Shown here in pieces: positions 1 through 8,616 of a DNA stretch of 22,688 bases. How positions within the stretch are numbered: the stretch's first letter is position 1; each line of letters opens with the position of its first letter. A program made the position numbers and the translations under genes. Source of the stretch: Chara braunii. Taxonomy: Eukaryota > Streptophyta > Charophyceae > Charales > Characeae. The notes beneath the pieces were generated by a model that saw nothing but the letters and a program-made list of their open reading frames with translations, was not told where the DNA came from and did no database searches. Location of the stretch: positions 309,755 to 332,442 of the forward strand of contig BFEA01000377.1 of NCBI GenBank assembly GCA_003427395.1. The letters run 5' to 3'.

Positions 1-2460
1 GTCTCATACCATCCTATGCTAGAGTTACAAGGCACCACCATGCCCCAGTACCGACCAGCCTAGTATAGCCGGTAGGAATGCCTTCCTCCCTCGACAATTC
101 CCATTAGCCCCAACTTCCATTAATCGTGTATGTTTTTCCATAGACATCTAGATACAAGTTAAGTTAGCCAAACACGAGTCTTTATGTTGGTTCCCTTCAT
201 CTTCCTCCTTCTCTTTATCCAGTGAAGTAACCTACTTGCCTCCATTGCCCAGTGTGGGCTTCATCTCTACTCATCGTAACCAGACTACTCCAACTTAGAA
301 AATTCCTTAGTATAGAAGATTGAGAAATGAATCAACAAAGATCGTAATAAAAGGAATTTAGATTATGGGGAAAAAAATCATTACAAAAGACCATTGGAAA
401 AACAGATGCATGAAGATCCCGACGAATTGCGTATTGGAATTGCAAAAGTTATGTTTGGTAAAAAAACATTCAGAATTGTGAATCTATCAGAATTGCAGTC
501 TGATTCACAACTTTCAAATTGGCAAATGTATTAGATGCTTAGGATTTGGAATATTGCAAAGAATTATTTCATAATGTAGACATAAAAAATACCTATATAT
601 GAGGAATATATGAGGAATTACGAATTGAAATCTCCATCAGAACCTTCACAACTGACAGTAAGACATGCGACTCTCAATTAAGATTCTAATATGCCACATC
701 ATTGGAATCCTGTTATAAAAAAAAGAACAATCAAGACTCCTGAGTCAAGATCATCAACAAGAAAACAAATTAGGAGATCAAGGGATTTTGGACAATTATT
801 AGCAACATAAGCAAATCAGCGAGTAACCTCCATCTCCCCTTCCTCGACAGCACCTACTTACCTCCTTCCCCTCAAACCCTACCCCGGCGTCTTCGGGGAA
901 GGAAGAACCCTTCCTCCCACTGGTACTTACTAAGGCTCTGGGCACTGCTAACACCGAAAACATCGATGGTCATCTTCGATCCCTAAAAAGAATCAAAAAC
1001 AGTGTGGCAACTCCTCACCAAGCCTGTTGGCGAGTCACCACAGGGGGTTCGAAACCTCCAAAAAATCTGTGTTATTTCGTACTTACCCTGCTGTCGAAGA
1101 AGGGGGGAGACTCTTCCTACCCCCGTAGATCGGTCCTCGTTTCAGTGATCATGCACGTGGCCCCACAGATGTCAAAATCTTCGCAAAATATAGTTGATCC
1201 AAAGATAGTAGGCTCCATTGTCCATTCACCATGCTTCTCCCGACTACACTACCTTGCGTCCCGACCCCGCTCACAAGACAGAAGCCCCATCAACCCCTCT
1301 CGACCATCTCAGCGACCACTGCAGCAATCCTACGCACATGCTGCCCAACACGCTATCCAGAGTTAGGTTGTCCACGTAATCGATCACGATAGGAAGGTAG
1401 TCGGAGAACTCTGCTGCCCTATTCCTCACTCCACGCGCCGCCCGCATCATCCGCTCTCGCCTTGTACCGCAGCGTTCGCCGCTCCCTGAGACCAAAATCC
1501 GAGTACGGGCGGCGCATCGCTCCCGGTCGCGTTGCGCTGCTCTCGATGCGCAAGTTGCTAGTCTACCAAGGCTCACCACCTCAGAAAAGAAAATAATGAA
1601 CCGGTGAAAACAAGTCACCGCCCAAAACCACGATCCCAAAATCACTAACAATTACTCACGACAGATGGAAGTACTAACCAACAAAGTCTTTGCATAAAAG
1701 ATCAAAAGCAAAAACGTATACCCAAAACCTAATGCGCGACAATATATCCCTCGTCAAAAACCAACCTCATGCCCAAAACCTAGTCACAAGCAACAACCAG
1801 AAGCTTCTCGTCTAAAAGGACGAGTCTAACGATGCTCATCAAGAAAATAAGCAGCCATCCAAAGACGACCACCCCCCCACTTTGTCAGCTTGGACAAATC
1901 CGAACTTATCATTGGAGCTAGCATAGCAAGCACGACTGTCATCGTTGAAGCGCCCATACAATCGAACCCCACCACAGGCTGCTCCAGGCTACACCAGGTC
2001 ACCCGCAAGCATGATAACCCTGTGGCACTCCATATCACAAAATTGAGGGCAAAACCCCCAATCGGTTTCATCACGTATGTAGCGACATTCGGATCCCACC
2101 CGCCAGCCGTCCCAACTTCTTCCTCTCTCCTTTCACGGCCTGACTGGGACTCCTGACTCTTCATCAAGCGAGGTTATAGCTAAGACTCAGTCAAACTCCC
2201 TCCCCCCAATCATGCCCATGCACTTCTCCCCGCGCAGTCATAGCCACTTCCACGCCAAGGTTCGGCAACCGAGGTTGACTGATTTCATCAACCTTGCACA
2301 CGGGCCCCCAACGCCTAAACGTCGCCAAGGGTGACGCATTGTCGCTGTGCCCCGCTGACACGAAAATTTGTATCACCCCAAGCCTGAAATCTACAGTGTC
2401 GAGGTGAGGAAAAATAGTTGCCATACACTTCCCCACCAAACCGCAATCGGGCCTGGGCAC
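1..2460. other. No recognisable gene; AT-rich island then mixed sequence
   Basis: I recognise no gene, RNA or mobile element here. Roughly 300-830 is clearly AT-rich with many A runs, while 1420-1560 is GC-rich, so composition shifts sharply within a kilobase. The open frames present (for example 1004-1366 plus, 1271-1651 minus and 1826-2167 minus) overlap one another on opposite strands and show no recognisable motif. In the AT-rich island all three plus frames are interrupted by stops. A TATAAATTT string at 2461 lies about 45 bases before the minisatellite, but I see no transcript it would serve. Confidence 0.5.
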
Positions 2461-2508
2461 TATAAATTTTGACCCGGTGTGGGAGGGCGCGGTGTCTCGG
2501 CCCTCCGC

Positions 2509-2668
2509 TGCGTACCAGGCGCCTACTCATGTACTTCCACTGCGTACCAGGCGCCTACTCATGTACTTCCACTGCGTACCAGGCGCCTACTCATGTACTT
2601 CCGTTGCGTACCAAGGGCTTACTCATGTACTTCCGTTGCGTACCAGGTACCTGTTCGCGTACCATGTT
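2509..2668. repeat. 32-bp minisatellite, four units plus a decayed fifth
   Basis: Units start at 2509, 2541, 2573, 2605 and 2637, each opening with TGCGTACCAGGCGCCTACTC or a variant. Units 1 and 2 are identical, unit 3 differs only at its end, unit 4 has several changes, and unit 5 is degenerate. Because 32 is not a multiple of 3, all three plus frames read through the array and encode the same repeated peptides. The overlapping 67-127 residue open frames here are therefore products of the repeat, not evidence of genes. Confidence 0.9.
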
Positions 2669-2694
2669 GTGTACCAGTAACCTGCTTAGGAGCC

Positions 2695-3111
2695 TCCTTG
2701 GTTCACCAAGCTCCCTGCCTATGGATACCTGCTACATATCGGGTGTACACTCGTTGTACTCTGCTTTGGACCGGTCCGATCGGCGCTTGCACTGACAAAA
2801 GAAGGGGGTGCGCCACTGGACTTTCCATTGGTCCACGCAGGCTTGGACGTCGCTCCAGGTGATCGTTGGGTGATGATCGGCTTGCCCTTTCCCTTTATTA
2901 TTATTAACATTATCCTTGGTTCACCAAGCTCCCTACCTATGGATACCTGCTACATATCGGGTGTACACTCGTTGTACTCTGCTGTGGACCGGTCCGGTCG
3001 GCGCTTGCACTGGCAAAAGAAGGGGGTGCGCCACTGGACTTTCCATTGGTCCACGCAGGCTTGGACGTCGCTCCAGGTGATCATTGGGTGATGATCGGCT
3101 TGCCCTTTCCC

Positions 3112-3130
<19 letters not shown>
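2695..3130 (+). repeat. Tandem pair of a 218-bp unit ending in a (TTA)n tail
   Basis: Unit 1 starts at 2695 and unit 2 at 2913, both opening with TCCTTGGTTCACCAAGCTCC. The two are nearly identical, with scattered substitutions, until both run into TTA/ATT repeats after CCTTTCCCTTTATTATT. The tail of unit 1 is short and imperfect, while that of unit 2 is greatly expanded. A conserved body with a short-period 3' tail is typical of the 3' ends of some SINEs and non-LTR retroelements. No reverse transcriptase is present, so this is either a SINE-like unit or two stacked 3' fragments. I do not recognise the family. Confidence 0.75.
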
Positions 3131-3168
<38 letters not shown>

Positions 3169-3180
3169 ACTATTATTATT
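3113..3180. repeat. (TTA)n microsatellite
   Basis: About 55 bases of uninterrupted TTA repeat are followed by AAC and a second short TATTATTATT run. It forms the 3' tail of the second 218-bp unit and so is probably tail-derived. Confidence 0.95.
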
Positions 3181-3274
3181 GATTAAGTTGTTAATTTAGA
3201 GTAGGTCGATTTTAACCGCTAAGTCACAAAGTACTGTTGAACACTTCCTTCAGAATGCAGGGACTGCGGTCCAT

Positions 3275-3301
3275 AGTAACCCTATAAAAATAGGGATTAC
3301 T
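3275..3301. repeat. Small palindrome containing TATAAAAA
   Basis: AGTAACCCTAT at 3275-3285 pairs with ATAGGGATTACT at 3290-3301 through an AAAA loop and a single bulged A. The loop region reads CTATAAAAATAG, which also matches a TATA box. An unrecognised 86-codon ATG frame lies about 245 bases downstream (3527-3787). Whether this is a promoter or simply a short palindrome cannot be decided from sequence. Confidence 0.4.
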
Positions 3302-4686
3302 GCGTTACTCGTAGTTGGCCAGTAGGCGCGCACAGGCAACCTCACTAAGCTAATCATGATGTGGGTAATATGAGGAGGGAGTGCAAGGCTGCGAGGTGAG
3401 CAGGTGGTAGGCTATCTGTGTGCGTGTGCACCAAGTACCAAGTTCAGTCTATTTCGGAAGCGCACAACTACGGCTTTGCACGGCTATAGGCCTGACTGCT
3501 GGAATCTTATAACTCACTGGTCCCCGATGTCCGGGGAGGGCCCCTGGATCACCACCATGCTCAACTATGATGGGGGAGACGAGGCAAAGTTAAAAATTAA
3601 TGTGGAAGGAGCGAGAGAGGAAGAGATGAGGGGGGACCCAAAGTTGTCGGCAGCAATCACGGAGGCAAGGAATCGTGCAAAGGGAAGGTGCAAGCGTGAT
3701 GGCGTCACAGCTGAGGTGCAGGTGACGATCGCATACTACCATGAGGTTGAGACCTCTACCGGTACTACTGAATGCAATCAAGCGTGACCTGGACCGGAAC
3801 TCAGGGGTGAGAGCGAGGTCGGCGCAGCAGAGACTCTGTCCTCGGATGGTTGGACTAGTAGCGGGGGGACCACCCGCCGGCTGAACCTGTGGAAAGCAGC
3901 CCAGAGGCCAACTCACGGGGAGAAAAAAAAGGGACCAAGTACGCTAGGCGGTTACAAGGGGAGTCGGTCACGATCTGCAGAGAGAGAGATGGGCGTGCTC
4001 CGAGTAGCCTATATCTGACTAGCACGACACTGCACCAATCATGTCATGCTAGGAGAGAGACTAGGGAGAAAGTGTGTGAGTGGGAGAGCGTGCACGGAAG
4101 AGAGGAGTGCTCAGCGAAGATGGTTGTTGAGTGACGACCTCGGCCGCCTCCAATCATGGGCGTCATTTTTTTCCAAGTTTTTTAGCACCCTTCGGGGACT
4201 AAGCCCCCGACTTCTTGGCAGGGCTAATCAGTACGGGCCATTGAGCAGGGCATGGTATTGGAGGGGACATGTGTGAGGATGTACTAAGGGGAGAGCTACG
4301 CGAGAGACTCTCGGTTGGCGTCATCAATACTCTCTCGATTCGTGTGGGATGTATCAGCCAGCGCGGTAGCCTCTGAGAGAGGAAGTCAGAATCGTGCCTG
4401 TACTCGTTGTTGATGCCATTTGTTCCCTATGTCAGTGTGCTCACCTAGAGAGATGGAAAGAGGACAGATGTATGAAACGGGGACAGCGACGAAGATATGA
4501 TATAAATAGCATGGACAAATAGAATAATGTGCCTTTATTGTTGATGTCAACCGAGCTCTCGAACATACTCCGTCACTTGGCGTCTAGACCAACCCTCAAC
4601 TGTGGGGAGATCAGACAGTGCACTATTTTGTCGTTTCACGTAAGACGAGGGATAATGTGTCTTACTATTGACGGTTTGCAAAAGCG

Positions 4687-4691
<5 letters not shown>
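3302..4691. other. No recognisable gene
   Basis: No known domain is visible. The best plus-strand open frame runs from ATG 3527 to the stop at 3787 (86 residues, rich in E, K, R and T). It matches no family I know and has no clear initiation context. Shorter frames at 3889-4134 and 4046-4276 overlap each other and look random. Confidence 0.4.

Positions 4692-4759
<68 letters not shown>
4692..4759. repeat. (GA)n microsatellite, 34 units
   Basis: Uninterrupted GA dinucleotides span 68 bases between unique flanks. Such a tract is expected to vary in length and to be an assembly weak point. Confidence 0.97.
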
Positions 4760-4763
<4 letters not shown>

Positions 4764-6857
4764 TGAACTGTGAGAAACGACCATTGAAGATGAGCGTGGA
4801 CTCAGGGACTTATGCTAATCCATTATGTAACGACTTGTGTTAGCCACCAGTCCACACGCAGCACTTTCGGGTAGTGAGGATTGAAACTTGATACGTTCAC
4901 TGCTCATGGGCATTCGGTATATGCTTTATGGTGAGTTCTCAGTTGACGTCACCCTTTCGGTATAAGTCAAAGTGTTGCGGAGCAAGCTGCGGTAGGTGAC
5001 TCGCGTGAGAGGAGTGTGTGTCTCTGACGTCGGATGTCACCTGCCTCTGATCATGGCTTTTGTTACTTATCTTTGATCTTGGAGTGACAAGAGCAAGATC
5101 GTTGTGAGCCCCAGCCTTCGAGCGCGACCTACATCACTTCCAATTAGTGCCAAGATCAGAGAGGAAGGGAGGAGCTGATTAGAACTGAACTTCAGAAGGA
5201 GTGGTGTGACATAAGATATTGTGTGACAGCTAAGAGTTGTGCACGTATATCCCGAGTGGGACGTCATTCACCCTCAGAGGTAGTTTGCAGTAACCCGTAA
5301 GTGTGATGGGTTGAGCCGAAGGTGGTCATTGATAGTGCACGAAGGAGGGGGCAATAGTCTGCGGAGGGAAAAGGCATAGACACTTCTTACACGACGGTCA
5401 TGAGAATGAGGTGTTCTGGTGCGACAAGAGGTTGAGTCTCTAGTTGTAAGTAGTTTTGATTGCTCTTTCTTTGCTGTGATCGTATCTCGTATATCACATG
5501 GTCGCTGAACAGGCACTGTTCATGGACCGACGTAAGTGAGCAGCAGTTGTAGAGTCGGGTGCAGACCATCAGTCCGAGTTTAAAATTCGATTTAGCGGAA
5601 GGAGAGTATTAATTTCAGCCTCCTAGTTGGCAGGCAACCGGTTCGGCTCCTCTCGTTATAGTTCGTGCTCGAGTGCTAGACTAGCAAGGAAGACATGCTT
5701 GTGGGAGATTTAGTCGACTATTTTCAAGAGATCCCTTTCTTATGATTGATATGATCAGCGTGGGGACTAAAGGGAAGTAAAAATCCTCTGACGACAGCCT
5801 ATCAGACAAAAGATCAAACTCTCGGGTCATGAAACCCTAGCAAGTCGAGCCAATCGCGATTGAGTTGTCCAGATAAGAGATTTTTTTATCATCCTTAACT
5901 CAATTGTTTTTCTCACCTCGTATCCTGGTCAATTGTCTGTTGGGGACCTCTGAGTAATCTACCTTTATCAGCCAAGGCCTAAGCTAATGAGTCTGAGTTT
6001 TGAAACCGTTAAACATGCTTAGGCGTTAATTGAAATTGGAAGGAGTAGTGCAAGATCAACTATGGTCAATGGGCCGAAAACGATCTGTTCTAAAGAAGGT
6101 TGCTTATTTGTTGGCTAAGTATTTGCTTGACGACGACTGATTAGCCACTGCCTTAGGACTTATTTTTCCTCCTTTCCTGAGTGACACCTTGCATCTCCAT
6201 AATGATACACACCTTGTTCAACTGGAACCTGTATGCAACAACAACTCGTGACGCGCACAGAAAAGGGATGATTGGGCATCTGTGTTTACGCCATTCGTTC
6301 ACTGTTAAGCCATAGGAGAAGAGCAGTGCTTAATTGTACTCAGCTTCATCACATAATTGGAAGTGAACCATCCCCATTTGCTAATAGTCTAGGGTGTGAA
6401 CGAACAAAGTATTGTCTATGGCAATACAGGTTCTCTGCAACAAGTAAGGGGGGAAGAAGGGGGAAATTTGGTTCGATCTCATCCCACATTATGACTAGAA
6501 TATTAGTCCGCTTTGAAAACAATGATCAATATGAAGGCCAAGTGAAATCATCTGTTACGTAAGATCGACTCTGCCTCACGTGACGCTTCCCCGGTGCATG
6601 ACTTTGGAAACGCTCATGGGCTGGTTTGTTTAGAGAAAGTACTCGAGGAAGAGGTTGTTTGGGATGATATTATAGTCTAGCGCTCCAACAGAACCTGGGC
6701 ATAGCTCCGTCATAAACCCTCGAATGGAACCCCATATAATATTTGAATGGGTGTTACTGCTGGGTGACACACTGTACCAGAACTGGTCACATGGCGTTAC
6801 ACAGGAAAAGAGACAATAATTACAGCACCGTGCATCAAACCGTCAGGTTGAACAAGA
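4760..6857. other. No recognisable gene
   Basis: Balanced composition, with no long repeat or RNA gene that I can detect. The longest frames (5274-5516 minus, 6272-6562 plus) lack any motif and their composition is not convincingly coding. Intron-split genes with short exons cannot be excluded by eye. Confidence 0.4.
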
Positions 6858-7061
6858 TCAGGACTCCATAACTAGGGCATTCTCCTCCCTGAGTATAAGG
6901 GCAACCCTATGTGCAAAGTTATCATAATAAGTGGGTGTGCATCTCTTGCTCGAATGTACTCTATACTTGTATTTACAAGGTCGGGATTTGATTTGCCCTG
7001 GATCCCAAATCACTGCCTCTCGGTGTGCACCAACCCTTGGTGACTGACTACCCAATTGCAA
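6858..7061 (-). CDS. Unrecognised minus-strand open frame, possible exon
   Basis: This is a 67-codon minus frame with no ATG at its upstream end; it begins at a TTG and is open further upstream to a TGA. The translation is mixed in composition, with charged and aromatic residues spread along it, and it resembles a protein more than most neighbouring frames do. I recognise no family. It could be an exon, a decayed gene piece or chance. Two other minus-strand frames follow at 7115-7360 and about 7689-7910, so a spliced minus-strand gene is conceivable but unsupported. Confidence 0.15.
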   Translation of the reverse strand: MQLGSQSPRVGAHREAVIWDPGQIKSRPCKYKYRVHSSKRCTPTYYDNFAHRVALILREENALVMES

Positions 7062-7114
7062 GCATCAGGTACTTGGTGCCTCAGCATCCGGGGCTCGGAC
7101 AACGTTTAGAGTAC

Positions 7115-7360
7115 TCATATACGGGGGTTTGTATTGAGCAAAGGACACTTTGCTGCTACCGAGAGACGTAGGAGTTTTTCTTGTACCCAGGTTTGTCCTT
7201 GCAAATTGCAGATGGTCCTCGTACTAGAGCTTACTGTCTTAAGCACGAATTGAATTTTGTGCTTGGGGTTGTCACGTTGAATGGGATTGAGCACGAATTG
7301 AATTTTGTGCTTGGGGTTGTCACGCTGAATGGGATTGAGCACTGAGTCAGAGAACAACAA
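7115..7360 (-). CDS. Unrecognised minus-strand frame with an internal 16-residue duplication
   Basis: This 81-codon minus frame contains VLNPIQRDNPKHKIQF twice in a row, encoded by the 48-bp tandem duplication at 7243-7338. A duplication of a multiple of three that stays in frame is compatible with coding constraint, but a single instance proves little. No domain is recognisable, and the rest of the translation gives no functional clue. It may equally be non-coding DNA with a recent tandem duplication. Confidence 0.2.
   Translation of the reverse strand: MLFSDSVLNPIQRDNPKHKIQFVLNPIQRDNPKHKIQFVLKTVSSSTRTICNLQGQTWVQEKLLRLSVAAKCPLLNTNPRI
7243..7338. repeat. 48-bp tandem duplication
   Basis: Units 7243-7290 and 7291-7338 both begin GCACGAATTGAATTTTGTGC and differ at a single base (GTT versus GCT in CACGNTGAAT). 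A third unit starts with GCAC at 7339 and then diverges. The opening 20 bases form an imperfect palindrome, GCAC...AATTGAATT...GTGC. Confidence 0.9.
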
Positions 7361-7688
7361 ACTACATACTAACGGATTTAGTACTTAAAGCCTCTATGCC
7401 CAACACGAATGAACGGTGCCCACATTGAGTACATGGTGGCGGCTTTTGTTGCCTTGCTCGGCACGAGATCAACTATTGTTGTTGGTCGCCCTTTTGTACT
7501 GCACCCGAGTAGCACCAGCAATTAGTAATCCAGTGTCACGCGTGGGTGATGTTGACCTTCAATGATTCTTCGCATTTTGCTTCAACGACGGCAGCCTTCG
7601 GTGACACCCTGTGTTGCACACACAAATCATAATCCTTTTTCATATCCAACACAGTCTGCAGCGAACAGTTGGTTATTCGTGATTTGCT

Positions 7689-7910
7689 TCAGATGAATTG
7701 GTTGTTGAGAGAGTCGACCTGTGAACTGCCATGCGTTCCCAGTCTCGGCAGTTGATCATCTAATATGAACTCAGTTATCTTGGCTACCAGCCATCCGTCG
7801 GAAGTCTCATCGGTGAAACTACTTGCGATGAGTACGAGTAGCCGAGCATCCATAGTAATATCATTCACCTTGATCAATCCTAATAAAGAAGTACAACAGG
7901 GGAATTACAA
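7689..7910 (-). CDS. Unrecognised minus-strand open frame, possible exon
   Basis: The minus frame ending at 7689 is open for about 73 codons. Upstream it begins just after a TAA, and a pyrimidine-rich stretch ending in TTAG precedes GATTGATCAAGG, which would suit a splice acceptor. The translation has alternating hydrophobic and acidic segments (DARLLVLIASSF, ITEFILDDQLPRL) and looks protein-like, but I recognise no family. This call rests on composition alone. Confidence 0.15.
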
Positions 7911-7926
7911 CCCTCATTATGAGTGA

Positions 7927-7989
7927 AAGCCTGACTCTTGGAAGGGAGGAATCATGAAAGAAGATGAGGTTCTAGTGATAAAGTACGAG
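7927..7989 (+). pseudogene. Possible upstream part of the open frame interrupted by the LINE
   Basis: From 7927 (just after a TGA) the plus frame is open, with an ATG at 7954 and a charged translation beginning MKEDEVLVIKYE. At 7989-8000 lies GTCTACACAGAT, which resembles GTCTAACCGAGAT immediately after the LINE poly(A) at 13658-13670. If these are the two target-site copies, this frame runs on in register into the open frame at 13659-13868 once the LINE is ignored. The gene family is unknown. An alternative is that this stretch belongs to the 5' part of the LINE, since the same frame stays open into the endonuclease apart from a TAG at 8044. Confidence 0.3.
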
Positions 7990-8000
7990 TCTACACAGAT
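7989..8000. repeat. Candidate 5' target-site duplication of the LINE
   Basis: GTCTACACAGAT here matches GTCTAACCGAGAT at 13658-13670 at about 10 of 13 aligned positions, with one gap. The length and position suit target-primed reverse transcription, but the match is imperfect and could be chance. Confidence 0.35.
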
Positions 8001-8046
8001 GGACTGCATTCCTTATCAATATCCCCCATCCACCCCCCCTCCTTAG

Positions 8047-8476
8047 CCCCCTCTCTCCCCACAGGTCTCCCCCCCTCTTAGGAAGCCTCCCGAGTGGGTA
8101 AAAAAGCTCAGGCAAGCCGACCTACACATTAGAGCTCTTAACTTGAACAGCTTGGCACAAGCATCACAAGGGAAACGTGATGCCATCTGGCGAATGATGA
8201 AGGGGGATGACGCAGGTCAGTGGCCAGATGTCATATGTGTGCAAGAAACTCACCTTACACACTCCCCCGCGCATAAGGCAAAGGAAAAGTGGGTATGGCC
8301 GTACACATCATTCTCAGCGCCAGCTAGATCCGGAGCCTCAACAGGGGTGGCCATTTGGATACCTCCCTCCTCACGGGTCGTCCCCACGACATGCGAGTAC
8401 GACAAGCATGACGGCAGGTGGGTGTACGTTAAAGTGACAATAGGCGAGGAGGAGATAGGAATTGTTAGTGTATATG
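8047..8476 (+). CDS. LINE ORF2, N-terminal part: APE-type endonuclease (start missing)
   Basis: This frame is open from 8047 (after a TAG at 8044-8046) and has no in-frame ATG; the nearest candidate start is a TTG at 8143. The domain begins at LHIRALNLNSL, matching the N-terminal strand of exonuclease-endonuclease-phosphatase enzymes, and is followed by PDVICVQETHL with the metal-binding glutamate at 8245-8247. Next come TGVAIWI and EEEIGIVSVY, the strand leading to the catalytic tyrosine. In LINEs this domain nicks target DNA to prime reverse transcription. The frame is cut at 8477 by adapter sequence, and the rest of the domain continues in another frame after the duplication. A C-rich tract followed by CAG at 8062-8064 precedes the domain. 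Confidence 0.85.
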
Positions 8477-8616
8477 CTGTCTCTTATACACATCTAGATG
8501 TGTATAAGAGACAGGGGTCGTCCCCACGACATGCGAGTACGACAAGCATGACGGCAGGTGGGTGTACGTTAAAGTGACAATAGGCGAGGAGGAGATAGGA
8601 ATTGTNAGTGTATATG
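8375..8616. repeat. Perfect 102-bp direct duplication flanking the adapter (artefact)
   Basis: Bases 8375-8476 and 8515-8616 are the same 102-bp sequence, apart from an N at 8606 where the first copy has T (8466). The 38-bp adapter sits exactly between them. The extra 140 bases are 2 modulo 3, which accounts for the frame change between the endonuclease halves; discounting them, the two halves are in register. This is best read as one LINE segment assembled twice across a mate-pair junction. Confidence 0.95.
8477..8514. other. Nextera mate-pair junction adapter (sequencing contaminant)
   Basis: CTGTCTCTTATACACATCT is followed immediately by its reverse complement AGATGTGTATAAGAGACAG. These are two Tn5 mosaic ends joined head to head, as in the Nextera mate-pair circularisation junction. 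Read through, it gives the peptide VSYTHLDVYKRQ. It is not native DNA. Confidence 0.98.

Noticed and set aside
1045-1055. GGTTCGAAACC, a good tRNA B-box match with a possible T-stem, suggesting a tRNA or tRNA-derived SINE.
   Set aside because: No A box at proper spacing, no acceptor stem and no anticodon arm could be found around it.
2509-2668. A CRISPR-like array.
   Set aside because: The units are head-to-tail with no unique spacers, and the context is eukaryotic.
2469-2862. Three overlapping plus-strand ORFs of 67-127 residues with repeated peptides.
   Set aside because: The 32-bp period cycles through all frames, so the similarity between the ORFs is a consequence of the minisatellite.
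5621-5651. GGTTCGGCTCC B-box-like string near 5640.
   Set aside because: The only A-box-like sequence is a few bases upstream, too close for a tRNA, and no cloverleaf forms.
8477-8514. A native Tn5-type insertion or inverted-repeat element with a target duplication.
   Set aside because: The sequence is exactly two mosaic ends with no transposon body, Tn5 duplicates 9 bases rather than 102, and the identical 38-mer recurs at 21270. Library adapter is the simple explanation.
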